64,000 bases of DNA from Marinoscillum furvescens DSM 4134 (GTDB lineage: Bacteria; Bacteroidota; Bacteroidia; Cytophagales; Cyclobacteriaceae), in the NCBI RefSeq assembly GCF_003386095.1, contig NZ_QREG01000006.1, positions 151,288-215,287 of the forward strand, in the 5' to 3' direction. This document shows, piece after piece, positions 36,383-45,651 of this stretch. A model generated the notes under the pieces. The model ran no database searches. It worked only from the letters and a program-made list of their open reading frames with translations, and was not told where the DNA came from. Numbering within the stretch: the first letter of the stretch is position 1; each line of letters opens with the position of its first letter. Made by a program: the position numbers and the translations under genes.

Positions 36383-39010
36383 CTAAAGTTTGCGCGCACG
36401 ATTTATTAATCCTGGATCAGGATTATTTTTCTTAAAAATATGCTTAGCCCTACATTTCTGAGCCAATAGTTCTATTGCCCTCCTCTCATTTTCTTCCGTT
36501 GCCTTAAAGTCTTTGTTGAATTTCAAGGTTGTTAGCACGTCGGACAAAAAAAACGAATTCTTATCAAGTCCAACGATATAATCATCTATTGTTTTATACC
36601 AAGAATTCGGTCTCTCGGCTATTATGAGTAACATTAGTTCGTGTTTAATTAAACTATTAGTTTCGTTGATTGCTCTATCAATTAGGAGCGGCCCCATCTT
36701 CGTTGAGAAAAGGTCATCCTTAAAAAATTTCACAACATTGGTCGGAATCGACAACAAAACAGCATTCCTTTTTTCGATTGGGGTGTCAAATTTAAAATCT
36801 CCTTCATCAAGTTCAAACCTCGCACCCTCAAATGCTACATTTCCCCTATCCGCTAATAGGGGATGCAATACTATCAACAATTTATTCAATTCACTCCACG
36901 CTTGTGTAATCTTATCTAGTACTTCCTTTTTTAAACCAATCGAAACAAAATCACTATTACGCAAGGCTCTTGCTGTTGCAGAAATCTGCCTCATTAACAC
37001 TAAAAATGAATAATCTCGGAATACCGAATTAATTACTTGATTATATGGTTTAATTTGATCGTAGTGCTTGTCTGCATATTTATCTTTCACTTCATCTGGT
37101 AGGCCTGAAGTAATTACATTATCCTTTATTTTTTCTTGCTCTTTTTCTAATGAGGGAACATCCGGATTCCATGATATGGATTTATATGGATTAATTAAAT
37201 CTGGAATATTCATTTTTTCACGTACTACCAATAATGTCTCATCCAAATCCTGACTTAACACTGATAAGGCATCATCTTTGTTCCTATCAATTCCTGTGTA
37301 AAATTCAATTATTTCAGGAAAATCCACATAACGCTTATTCTCATAAACCTGCTCAAGGAATGCCTTATTCAAATTCATTCTCTGAGCAATAAAAAAGAAA
37401 ACCCAATAAGTATTCTTGAAATACAGATGATTGGAAGTAGTTTGACCTAATATCGAATTATCTTTTAAGACTGTAAGAAGGTAGGTAAGGTCGAGATCAA
37501 TTAAGTTAGCGTTACAAAAACCCTTAAGTTCAGATTTAAAGTAATTCTCAGTGAAATAAAAATCATTTTTAACTATCAATAACTCACAGAGATAACCAAG
37601 TACAAAAGAGCAATCCTTTACATCGGGCTTTTTATCATGGAAAGTAGGAATTTCATATTCTTCAAAAATTGTATTAAGCATTGTTTCCAATAATTTAGTT
37701 CGATTAATTGGATTATACTCTGAACCAATTTTAAATGAAGCTCTTAAAATTGACATACAGTTTTTAGCGGTCCTATGCATATTCAAGGTTTGTAAATCTT
37801 TAGCGACCTTTTCAAGCATAACATTATGATCCTCAGGAATTTCTTTTTGCTTCGTATATGAAGTAACAATCTTCCTCAGTTCTGTTTGAGGTAAAGGAAG
37901 TAAGTAATAAGTAAGAAATTTACGAGTTATTTCAACCCGATCATCCTCCTCAGATTTCAGGAAAAAATTATTATCGAGTGTATTAAATAATATAATTGGT
38001 GTACCTAGAAATTCATCACAAACATTTTTCACCATTTGCATAACACCCTGTTCGTCAAAACAGATTGAATCTATCAAAATACAGTCTATTTTTTCTGGAT
38101 TTGCGAAGTAGTAATTCCCGACTTCCCTTTTAATATCCTTAACAATCTTATGTTTCTTAGTTTTTTTAGAATCAATATAGAGAAATACTTTTCCTAATTT
38201 CCAAGCTTCGAGCTTTAAGTAATGAGCCAATGAAGTTAAACCAAATTCAGATGGAGCCTTTATAATGATATTCTTTGGCTCTGTAATTAGCGATACAAGA
38301 TCAACTTTATGTTCAAAGTTTTTGGTAGGATCACTTGGCACAACCTGTTTAGAGCTAATAATTGGATCTATCCAAATGGGAGATTTTTCATTATAAGTTT
38401 TTAAAGATTCTGATAGGTCATTTTCCAAATACTTTAAGGTGACGTCAATTTCCTTCACCCTATCCTCAGCGTTTTCAATCTGAGAATTTTCTTGAATAAA
38501 CAATTCAAGCTTTTGAGTTAGTGAACCTCTAAATTCATCCATCCCGCTAAATGGAATATACAACCCCAAAGAGGAAATACGCTCCTTGAAATCCTTAACC
38601 TTACTATATTGATCAAAATCGAGCATATCAGGATCTACTTTTTCCTTACCGAAGAAAAACAGAATCTTAGGATGGGAATTACGCATTTTAATTTTACGCC
38701 GAATCGCATCATTAAACTCATGCTCTGTTCCGCTTCCAGCTTTTTTAGTGGGATGTCCAAATCTATTTTTCATTATCCCAATAAAGACATCATAATTTGA
38801 CTTTTTTACATACTCGTCTATGATATCTTGTCCATTTTTCCCCATATCTGGTAGGACATCATATTCCCACATAAATGTTTCTAGTCCAATCCCAAAATGT
38901 TTACCAAACCTCACGGTAATTTCATTGACTACCCTAACACAAACGTCCCGTTCCTCTTGACAATCTCCCGGCGAAGAAATAAAACACTTAAAAATTTTTC
39001 GAGTTACCAT
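36383..39010 (-). CDS. DUF4062 (TIR-like) N-terminus with STAND-like NTPase region, candidate defence protein
   Basis: An 875-aa protein in distinctly AT-rich DNA. Residues 5-125 match DUF4062: KIFKCFISSPGDCQEERD, YDVFIGIMKNRFGHPT and GSGTEHEFNDA, a TIR-related fold. Residues about 235-420 look like a STAND/AAA-type NTPase: the P-loop position reads KAPSEFGLTS (251-260), lacking the usual GK lysine, and the Walker-B-like strand is IDCILIDSICFDE. The rest is helical, as in STAND sensor regions. DUF4062-STAND proteins are often found in antiphage islands; defence is inferred from architecture, solitary placement and composition. No partner gene is evident. Confidence 0.7.
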   Translation of the reverse strand: MVTRKIFKCFISSPGDCQEERDVCVRVVNEITVRFGKHFGIGLETFMWEYDVLPDMGKNGQDIIDEYVKKSNYDVFIGIMKNRFGHPTKKAGSGTEHEFNDAIRRKIKMRNSHPKILFFFGKEKVDPDMLDFDQYSKVKDFKERISSLGLYIPFSGMDEFRGSLTQKLELFIQENSQIENAEDRVKEIDVTLKYLENDLSESLKTYNEKSPIWIDPIISSKQVVPSDPTKNFEHKVDLVSLITEPKNIIIKAPSEFGLTSLAHYLKLEAWKLGKVFLYIDSKKTKKHKIVKDIKREVGNYYFANPEKIDCILIDSICFDEQGVMQMVKNVCDEFLGTPIILFNTLDNNFFLKSEEDDRVEITRKFLTYYLLPLPQTELRKIVTSYTKQKEIPEDHNVMLEKVAKDLQTLNMHRTAKNCMSILRASFKIGSEYNPINRTKLLETMLNTIFEEYEIPTFHDKKPDVKDCSFVLGYLCELLIVKNDFYFTENYFKSELKGFCNANLIDLDLTYLLTVLKDNSILGQTTSNHLYFKNTYWVFFFIAQRMNLNKAFLEQVYENKRYVDFPEIIEFYTGIDRNKDDALSVLSQDLDETLLVVREKMNIPDLINPYKSISWNPDVPSLEKEQEKIKDNVITSGLPDEVKDKYADKHYDQIKPYNQVINSVFRDYSFLVLMRQISATARALRNSDFVSIGLKKEVLDKITQAWSELNKLLIVLHPLLADRGNVAFEGARFELDEGDFKFDTPIEKRNAVLLSIPTNVVKFFKDDLFSTKMGPLLIDRAINETNSLIKHELMLLIIAERPNSWYKTIDDYIVGLDKNSFFLSDVLTTLKFNKDFKATEENERRAIELLAQKCRAKHIFKKNNPDPGLINRARKL

Positions 39011-39174
39011 ACATTATTCGAGTTTAGATTAATTTGTGTTGCACAATTATATTCACCTAAATCATGAACATAAAAAAACATTTTAATCACCGAAGTTATC
39101 AATTCTACTCAAAAATCCCACCTACCTAAACCCAACCTGTGCCATTCCATAAGTTGCCCCTACGCCTTTGTATC

Positions 39175-39748
39175 AACAGCCCATGTTGTACATAGAGCGG
39201 TACTTGCTATGCGTTGAGAGGTCCTTGTTGTGCATTGAGGGGTCCTTGCTGTACATTAAGCACAGCTTGTTGCCCATTGAGCATCGCTTGTTGGACATTG
39301 AGAGGTCCTTGCTAAGCGTTGAGCACTACTTGTTGCTCATTAGGCAATCCATGTTGTGCATTGAGCAGTGCTTGTTGCTCATTGAGCGGTCCATGCTAAA
39401 CATTGAGGGGTTCATGTTGCGCATTGAGTGGTCCTTGTTGGGCATTGAGCACTACTTGTTGCTCATTAGGCAATCCATGTTGCGCATTGAGCAGTGCTTG
39501 TTGCTCATTGAGCGGTCCATGCTAAACATTGAGGGGTTCATGTTGCGCATTGAGTGGTCCTTGTTGTACATTGAGCACCGCTTGTTAGGCATTGAGCGCC
39601 CCATGTTGGGCATTGAGCGGGGCTTGTTAGGCATTGAGTGGTCCTTGCTAAGCATTGAGCAGTCCTTGCTAAGCATTGAGCAGTCCTTGCTAAGCATTGA
39701 GCGGTCCTTGTTAGACGTTGAGTGGTCCTTGCTAAACGTTGAGTATTG
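39175..39748. repeat. Degenerate 21-bp tandem repeat array (about 27 units)
   Basis: Units close to GCATTGAGCGGTCCTTGTTG plus one base repeat with a strict 21-bp period. A higher-order block of about 117 bp (39321-39437) is repeated nearly unchanged 126 bp (six units) later (39447-39563). Because 21 is a multiple of three, open heptad-repeat frames occur on both strands (plus-strand heptads SLLSIEQ; minus-strand heptads SMLSKDC), so the 220-codon plus-strand frame is likely a by-product of the array. It lies between the DUF4062 gene and the GH29 gene. The flank 39011-39174 holds nothing else recognisable. Confidence 0.9.
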
Positions 39749-39832
39749 TGTAGTAAGCCTAACCTATCAGCAATGCCATCCCCCCTTCTTAATATCGCTT
39801 CGCCACCTATCGTCTTCATATTACTACTGAGC

Positions 39833-41392
39833 TCATTCGAGCACCAACTTAAAAACCGTGGCGATCTCGTCCATAGGCGCATCAGGGATGGTTAACTCAA
39901 AGGCATCGTGACCATGAATAAATTCAGCCTCCTGATTGGTCCCTAACAACTCGATGCGTTGAATTTCAGAATGGGGAGTATACCTATGCCTTCCCAAAAG
40001 TCTTAGTTTGATCTTGTCGCCTACTTTCGGTTTGCCTAGAAATATCATATACAGACTTTTTTCGTCCTTAGACTGAGTAAACCTGATGTCGTTGGCCGTA
40101 TAGTGCACTTTAGACGATTGCCCACCGTGCGTTCCTTCTCCAGCTTTGGCATCCCCGAACCCAAATAGGTCCCATGGTTTGGTAGCATAAATCGCTTCTC
40201 CATATTTATCAAACCACGCTCCCATTTCTAACAATATTTCTCTTTGCTCGGCCGGTATGCTTCCATCGGCCTTTGGTGAGATATTGAGGAGTACCACTCC
40301 ATTTTTACTTACCACATCTATGAGATTTCGCATGACCATAGAGGTGGGGCGATACGTTTGGCCTTCTATATAACACCACGACTTATTACTGAGGGTGATG
40401 TCGGTCATCCAGGGCCTCTCGGTGATATCACGTCTTCCCCCCTGCTCAATGTCCTGAATGCCCACTTCTTTGGGCAGGTCCGATTGTTTATAGCCGATGG
40501 TCACCTCCTGCCCCGCTTTAGCTGCTGCATTGAAGTAGTCTGCACACATTTGCTTTACTCTGTCTTCAGGGATGAAGTTCAGCCACGAATCGAACCAAAT
40601 CATATCCGGTTGGTATTGATTGACCACTTCATTTATCTGTCCAGACCAGTTTTCATAAAATTGATCCTCGGGGATGTTGCCATAAAACTGCGCTAATTCC
40701 GGATCATTGCTGGAAGTATGATAATCTGGGTGGTATGGGAAATGGCTGTCATAACCGTCCCAGGTTTCTGGTTTATCAGCATTTCTCTGGAGATTTCGAG
40801 CATGATGAAAAGTGGTAATGAGCTTCAGACCTCTTTTCTTTAAGGCCTTACTGAGCTCACCGGTAATATCTTTTTTTGGGCCCTTACTTGCTGCATTCCA
40901 TGGGTTTACCTTACTGTCCCACATCGCAAAACCATCGTGATGCTGCGCTACAGGCCCTCCAAACTTTGCCCCTGCTTTTTCGAAAAGTACGGCCCATTCT
41001 TCAGCATCAAAGTGCTCAGCAGTAAACTGTGGGATGAAATGATGGTACCCAAACTCCTTTTGCGAGCCAAAAGTGGCCTGGTGGTGCTTGTATTCTGACG
41101 AACCAGGAATATACATATTGCGTGCATACCACTCGCTACCGTAAGCTGGCACCGAGTATACCCCCCAATGAAAGTAGATGCCAAGCTTGGCATCCTGGAG
41201 CCACTGAGGAGCTTCTTCATGCTGAGCTAGCGACTCCCAGCTGGGTTCGTAGGATATCGGTTCTACAGCGTTCATCTCATCTTTCTTCGTCTTATGATTG
41301 CACCCTAAGGAAAAGAAAAGCAGCAATAAAACAGGGATCGAAAAGCTTCTGCTAAGAATGCTTGATTGTGGTTGGTTCATGATAGTTTCCAT
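39833..41392 (-). CDS. GH29 family alpha-L-fucosidase/galactosidase, lipoprotein
   Basis: A 519-aa GH29 with a lipoprotein signal (VLLLLFFSLGC). Start is METIM or, four codons later, MNQPQ. Hallmarks are LGIYFHWGVYSVPAYGSEWYA, VAQHHDGFAMWDS and PDMIWFDSW with nucleophile D268; a C-terminal beta-sandwich is present. Its sequence differs from the other two GH29 enzymes here, so it likely has a different linkage or substituent preference. It is the last gene of the galactonate operon (13 bp after the lactonase), which argues for releasing a monosaccharide that feeds that pathway, such as L-galactose or a related unit. Confidence 0.85.
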   Translation of the reverse strand: METIMNQPQSSILSRSFSIPVLLLLFFSLGCNHKTKKDEMNAVEPISYEPSWESLAQHEEAPQWLQDAKLGIYFHWGVYSVPAYGSEWYARNMYIPGSSEYKHHQATFGSQKEFGYHHFIPQFTAEHFDAEEWAVLFEKAGAKFGGPVAQHHDGFAMWDSKVNPWNAASKGPKKDITGELSKALKKRGLKLITTFHHARNLQRNADKPETWDGYDSHFPYHPDYHTSSNDPELAQFYGNIPEDQFYENWSGQINEVVNQYQPDMIWFDSWLNFIPEDRVKQMCADYFNAAAKAGQEVTIGYKQSDLPKEVGIQDIEQGGRRDITERPWMTDITLSNKSWCYIEGQTYRPTSMVMRNLIDVVSKNGVVLLNISPKADGSIPAEQREILLEMGAWFDKYGEAIYATKPWDLFGFGDAKAGEGTHGGQSSKVHYTANDIRFTQSKDEKSLYMIFLGKPKVGDKIKLRLLGRHRYTPHSEIQRIELLGTNQEAEFIHGHDAFELTIPDAPMDEIATVFKLVLE

Positions 41393-41405
41393 AGTATTGA
41401 TGTCA

Positions 41406-42440
41406 TCATTTTAAAGTCACTGACAGTATGTAGTCATCAGCTGTCATAAATAGTTTTTTGCCTCCATAGCCTAGCGTGCAGTTGGAGGTCAGCTGTCCGG
41501 TATATATTCTGGCTATTGGAGATCCCTCCGGGGAAAATATCCATACCCCGCCAGCGCCTGTGGCGAATATGTAGCCATCACTATTGATTTCCAGACCGTC
41601 TGGCAAGCCCTGCTGCCCTTTTTTACCCACCAACTCAGTTAAGTCTTTCAGGATTCTTTTGTTAGTCACTTTTCCGGGCTCGATAAGGTCATACTGGTAC
41701 CATACTGCGTGGGTAGAATCGGAAACTGCCACTATCAATTCCTTATTATCCGGAGTGACGGCAATTCCATTAGGCCTTGTTAGCGAATCCAACAACACTA
41801 ATTCACCACCCGCCAGCAAGCAATAGACCCCTTGAAAGCTGAGTTCTTTACTCGGATCATGCATTTGTTTGGGCAGTCCATAAGCTGGATCTGTAAAGTA
41901 CAAATTCCCATTTTGATCAAATGCACCATCGTTGGGACTGTTGAGTCTTTTCCCCTCAAACCGGTCCACAATAGCGGTGAACTCCTCTCTAGGTGCAGCA
42001 ATCGGCGCATTCATTTTAGCTACCCTTCGGTCTCCGTGCTGCATTAGAATCAGCTCACCATCCTCATTCAAAATAAGGCCATTTGAACCTGGTTCTGCCC
42101 CTGAGAAATCCGTCGGTGCGACTCCTGATGGATACAAGTAAGTAGTAGTGTCTCCATTTGCGTCAAGCTTATAGACCTTATTTTCGGGAATATCGGAAAA
42201 CAGTAGATACTGCCCTTCTTCTACCCAAAGCGGACCCTCCGTCCAGGTGAATCCACTTGCCTCTATTTTGATCGTTGCTTCTGGGTCAATGATGCGCTCC
42301 CCTTCTTCATTTAGTATTTCGATGGCAAAATGGGTCTCGACCTCCAATGACAGGGTTTTATCATCCGCTTGCTGGACAGCTTGCTGACAAGCAAACGCTG
42401 CGGCTATTAGTAGACATATAACGATGAATGTGTATCTCAT
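41406..42440 (-). CDS. SMP-30/gluconolactonase-family lactonase, lipoprotein
   Basis: 344 aa from the ATG at 42440, which overlaps the GntP stop as ATGA; the frame extends upstream but only this start gives a signal (MRYTFIVICLLIAAAFAC). SMP-30 propeller hallmarks are WTEGPLWVEE, GSNGLILNEDGEL, LNSPNDGAFDQNGNLYFTD and GLPDGLEINSDGYIF, with metal-binding Glu, Asn and Asp residues. It should open a sugar lactone to the acid, here probably D-galactono-lactone, outside the inner membrane. The next gene upstream is a GntP permease that could import the acid. Confidence 0.85.
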   Translation of the reverse strand: MRYTFIVICLLIAAAFACQQAVQQADDKTLSLEVETHFAIEILNEEGERIIDPEATIKIEASGFTWTEGPLWVEEGQYLLFSDIPENKVYKLDANGDTTTYLYPSGVAPTDFSGAEPGSNGLILNEDGELILMQHGDRRVAKMNAPIAAPREEFTAIVDRFEGKRLNSPNDGAFDQNGNLYFTDPAYGLPKQMHDPSKELSFQGVYCLLAGGELVLLDSLTRPNGIAVTPDNKELIVAVSDSTHAVWYQYDLIEPGKVTNKRILKDLTELVGKKGQQGLPDGLEINSDGYIFATGAGGVWIFSPEGSPIARIYTGQLTSNCTLGYGGKKLFMTADDYILSVTLK

Positions 42441-43792
42441 GGAAACAATAGTTGAGTAATGATTAGTATGATGGTCATGGCAGAAACTCCAAAAATGAAC
42501 GTTCCTGCTGTCTGCACTTGATACCCTTGCTTGACTTTCATGCCTGTAAGCTGAGTAAGCACCCAAAAAAAGCTATCGTTTACATGCGAGGCTACCGAAG
42601 AGCCCGCCCCAATAGACAATACGGTCATGACCTGCAGAAAAGGAGTATCTAATGCCAAAGGGGTCATCACTGGTGCTACAATAGAAGCCGTGGTGACCAA
42701 CGCCACTGTAGACGATCCCTGAGTGGTTTTTAGACATGCAGCGAGTAGAAAAGGAAATAACAACCCCATTTCCAGACTTACAAATCCACCTGAAACCGTT
42801 TCGGCCAGATCTGAGTTTTGTAACATCTTTCCGAAAATCCCGCCAGCTCCTGTGATCAAAAGGATGGGTGCTGCTATTTTTAGTGACTCTCCAATCCAAC
42901 CAGAGGACGAAAAGATCTTTTCGTCCAGTTTCTCTGGCAGCAGTAGTGCAAGCAATACCCCGATCAGCAAAGCAATCATCGGTGTTCCTAAAAAGGATAT
43001 AATCACGGGCAGTTTTAGTGCATGGATAATCGTGAAAAGAAAAGACGATGCGTCAAGTTTCAATTCGGGATATTCCAATACAGCCTTCAATAGTATTAGT
43101 ATCAATGGAATGACGATTGCCAACAATGATTTCCAAAGCTTTGGCTTTTGGCCTGGGTTGCTGACGGGCTCTATCTTGATTGGTAAGTTGATTTTTGAAG
43201 CCACTTTGGTGGCATAGAAATAGCACGGTATAAGCGAAAGGCTACTCACGAGCAAACCCCACAAGATCACATTTCCCAAATTAGCTCCCAATATCCCCGC
43301 TGCAGCGATAGGCCCCGGTGTGGGCGGAACCATCACATGAGAGGCCGTAAGCCCCATAGCCAGAGCCGCTGTAGTTCCGGCATAGGATACGTTCGCTTTT
43401 TTAGACATTACCTTGTTTAAGGAATTCATCATGAGCAGTGCGCTATCCGCAAATACAGGGATCGAAAGAATGTACCCGGTAAGGAGCATGGCAAGATGAA
43501 TGGATTTTTCACCTATCGCTTGCAGTACCCTGGTAGCAATAACCATAGCCCCACCTGACTTTTCGAGGATCGTACCGATCACCACCCCAAAAAGAATGAT
43601 CAATCCGATTTTCCCTAATATGCCGCCAAAGCCTGTGTTGATCGATGCTACGATCAATGACGGGTCCATTCCAGCTATGAAACCATAGATCAATGAGGCA
43701 GCGAGTAAAACAAAAAATGGATGTATTTTGAATCTGACAATACCGACAATCAAGAAGGTGAGTGCGATAAGTAGTGCAATTAGGTAAGTCAT
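42437..43792 (-). CDS. GntP-family sugar-acid:H+ symporter
   Basis: A 451-aa inner-membrane permease with about 12 hydrophobic segments. GntP features include GGILGKIGLIILFGVVIGTILEKSGGA, the loop VPPTPGPIAAAGILGAN and SVASHVNDSFFWVL near the C-terminus. The family carries gluconate and related aldonic or ketodeoxy acids. Within this operon D-galactonate is the likely substrate. It is 72 bp downstream of the dehydratase and overlaps the lactonase gene by 4 bp. Confidence 0.88.
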   Translation of the reverse strand: MTYLIALLIALTFLIVGIVRFKIHPFFVLLAASLIYGFIAGMDPSLIVASINTGFGGILGKIGLIILFGVVIGTILEKSGGAMVIATRVLQAIGEKSIHLAMLLTGYILSIPVFADSALLMMNSLNKVMSKKANVSYAGTTAALAMGLTASHVMVPPTPGPIAAAGILGANLGNVILWGLLVSSLSLIPCYFYATKVASKINLPIKIEPVSNPGQKPKLWKSLLAIVIPLILILLKAVLEYPELKLDASSFLFTIIHALKLPVIISFLGTPMIALLIGVLLALLLPEKLDEKIFSSSGWIGESLKIAAPILLITGAGGIFGKMLQNSDLAETVSGGFVSLEMGLLFPFLLAACLKTTQGSSTVALVTTASIVAPVMTPLALDTPFLQVMTVLSIGAGSSVASHVNDSFFWVLTQLTGMKVKQGYQVQTAGTFIFGVSAMTIILIITQLLFP

Positions 43793-43864
43793 TTCAATTC
43801 AGGTTTGTAAGGTCAGTTTACTCGTGGTTCGGTTTGTCGGATTGGTTGTGGACGTGGTTTTCGT

Positions 43865-45022
43865 TTACCATTCTGCAAAATTTCCATCCGGAAGCCGCCA
43901 TATAGGATTCGCCCATTGATGCCCGATTTTGGCAGCTTCTTTCAGCTTTGCCTCATCCATTTCCACACCTAGCCCCGGTTTCGAAAAAAGATCGATATAC
44001 CCATCTTTGAGATCAAAGACTTCAGGGTTGTCAACATAGTCCAATAGATCAAACCCTTTGTTATAATGGATTCCCAGGCTACTTTCTTGAATTACCGCAT
44101 TAGGAGAAACAAAGTCTACATGCAGCGACGAAGCGAGCGCTATAGGTCCCAATGGACAGTGCGGTGCCAACGTGATGTCATAAGCTTCAGTCATAGCGGC
44201 GATGCGCCTTACTTCAGAGATGCCTCCTGCATGGCTGAGGTCTGGTTGTATGATATCCGTAATCCCCTCATGCAAAATTTCCTTAAAATCCCACCGCGAA
44301 AACATCCTTTCGCCTGTAGCAATAGGAATCCCAGAATACTGATAGATATGCTTTAATGCCTCATTATTTTCACTCAATACCGGCTCCTCAATAAACATCG
44401 GTTCATAAGGTGCTACCTCGTCGATGAGTCGCTTGACCATTGGCTTATGTACTCTCCCATGAAAATCGAGCCCCACATCCAGGCCATCTCCAAACTCCTC
44501 TCTCAGTATCTTGATATTATCAGCTACCTTTTTGATTTCCTTTAAAGAAGCTACCCATTCCAATGGGCCGGTCGCATTCATTTTTACTGCTTTATAGCCC
44601 GCATCCACCTTTTGCTGGGCTTGATCCAAAACTACTTCGGGGTGATCCCCCCCTATCCAGCAGTACATTTTCATTTTTTGCCTTACCGGTCCACCCAATA
44701 GCTGATGGACGGGTACATTGAGCGTCTTACCCTTGATATCCCACAGAGCCTGATCGATCCCTGCAATGGCACTCATTAATATAGGTCCGCCGCGATAAAA
44801 CCCTCCTCTATAGAGAGTTTGCCAGGTGTCTTCTATGAGATGGGCAGGCTTACCGATGATATATTGTTTGAGCTCATGAATGCAAGCAGCTACCGTATCA
44901 GCTTTTCCTTCTACCACTGGCTCGCCCCACCCGACAACACCCGATTTGGTGGTGATTTTTAGAAACAGCCACCTTGGAGGCACTTTATACAGTTCGATGT
45001 TTTCGATAATATCTGGTACCAT
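43865..45022 (-). CDS. dgoD: D-galactonate dehydratase
   Basis: A 385-aa enolase-superfamily enzyme, very close in sequence to E. coli DgoD through its length: KVPPRWLFLKI, VVGWGEPVVEG, GGFYRGGPILMSAIAG, VGLDFHGRVHKPM, MFIEEPVLSE, IPIATGERMFSRWDF, QPDLSHAGG and APHCPLGPIALA. These include the acidic Mg ligands and the catalytic His of the D-galactonate dehydratase group. It converts D-galactonate to 2-keto-3-deoxy-D-galactonate in the cytoplasm. Its start overlaps the aldolase stop (TAATG). The close match makes galactonate far more likely than anhydrogalactonate cycloisomerisation. Confidence 0.93.
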   Translation of the reverse strand: MVPDIIENIELYKVPPRWLFLKITTKSGVVGWGEPVVEGKADTVAACIHELKQYIIGKPAHLIEDTWQTLYRGGFYRGGPILMSAIAGIDQALWDIKGKTLNVPVHQLLGGPVRQKMKMYCWIGGDHPEVVLDQAQQKVDAGYKAVKMNATGPLEWVASLKEIKKVADNIKILREEFGDGLDVGLDFHGRVHKPMVKRLIDEVAPYEPMFIEEPVLSENNEALKHIYQYSGIPIATGERMFSRWDFKEILHEGITDIIQPDLSHAGGISEVRRIAAMTEAYDITLAPHCPLGPIALASSLHVDFVSPNAVIQESSLGIHYNKGFDLLDYVDNPEVFDLKDGYIDLFSKPGLGVEMDEAKLKEAAKIGHQWANPIWRLPDGNFAEW

Positions 45023-45651
45023 TAGTATTTTTTAAGAATTGAAGTAAATGATCGTGCTATTGCTGTAGTATCGGAGATTGAGTAGTTGCCCTTGTCTCCT
45101 GTTAGAACACTACCAACACCAATGCCGTGTGCCCCTGCTTGCATCCAGTCATCGGTATTTTCCAGATTGATTCCTCCCACCACAAAGAATTTGACATGAT
45201 CCAATGGCGCCTTGATCGCTTTGAAATAGCCGATTCCCATACTATTCGCAGGGAAGAGTTTGATAATGTCTGCACCATTTTCATGAGCCTCACTTACTTC
45301 TGTAGGTGTGAGCGCTCCCATCAGCACAGGTACGTCATGCTTATGCGCAATCTTGATGACCTCCATGTTCACATTGGGGCTTACCAGAAACTGAGCGCCT
45401 GCATCGAGAGAAGCTTGAGCAGTTTGGACATTGGTCACTGTTCCTGCTCCTACTAGCACCTCTGTATGAGCACCGCTGATCCTTCGAATCTCTTCTAAGT
45501 ATCCCGGTGTATTGCTAGTGATTTCCAGTACTTTTACTCCCGCATCGATTAGGTGCCCCAAAGTCCTGGCTGCGTTGTTTTGGTCTGCTACCCGCACAAT
45601 GGCCACCATTTTTTCTTTTAGAATAATGTCCAGTTTTTCTTTCCTTGTCAT
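45022..45651 (-). CDS. 2-dehydro-3-deoxy-6-phosphogalactonate/gluconate aldolase
   Basis: A 209-aa class I KDPG/KDPGal aldolase. Schiff-base lysine K131 is in DIIKLFPAN and the catalytic glutamate E43 in VLEITSNTP; GAGTVT and VVGGINLEN form the phosphate-binding region. It cleaves the phosphorylated keto-deoxy acid into pyruvate and glyceraldehyde-3-phosphate. It overlaps the kinase by 4 bp and the dehydratase by 1 bp, so translation is probably coupled. A dgoA-like role is inferred from the galactonate dehydratase beside it. Confidence 0.9.
   Translation of the reverse strand: MTRKEKLDIILKEKMVAIVRVADQNNAARTLGHLIDAGVKVLEITSNTPGYLEEIRRISGAHTEVLVGAGTVTNVQTAQASLDAGAQFLVSPNVNMEVIKIAHKHDVPVLMGALTPTEVSEAHENGADIIKLFPANSMGIGYFKAIKAPLDHVKFFVVGGINLENTDDWMQAGAHGIGVGSVLTGDKGNYSISDTTAIARSFTSILKKY

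Noticed and set aside
39175-39748. CRISPR array
   Set aside because: There are no unique spacers; the 21-bp units are contiguous and no cas genes are near.
39168-39830. 220-codon plus-strand ORF as a leucine-rich heptad protein
   Set aside because: The frame arises from a 21-bp tandem repeat, which leaves other heptad frames open too (two on the minus strand). No start signal or unique domain supports it.
42441-42566. Longer N-terminus of the SMP-30 lactonase
   Set aside because: It would overlap the permease gene by about 130 bp and bury the lipoprotein signal; the ATGA junction at 42440 is preferred.
43865-45022. 3,6-anhydro-L-galactonate cycloisomerase
   Set aside because: Context would allow it, but the sequence matches galactonate dehydratase motifs throughout (LPPRW-like start, GERMFSRWDF, APHCPLGPIALA).
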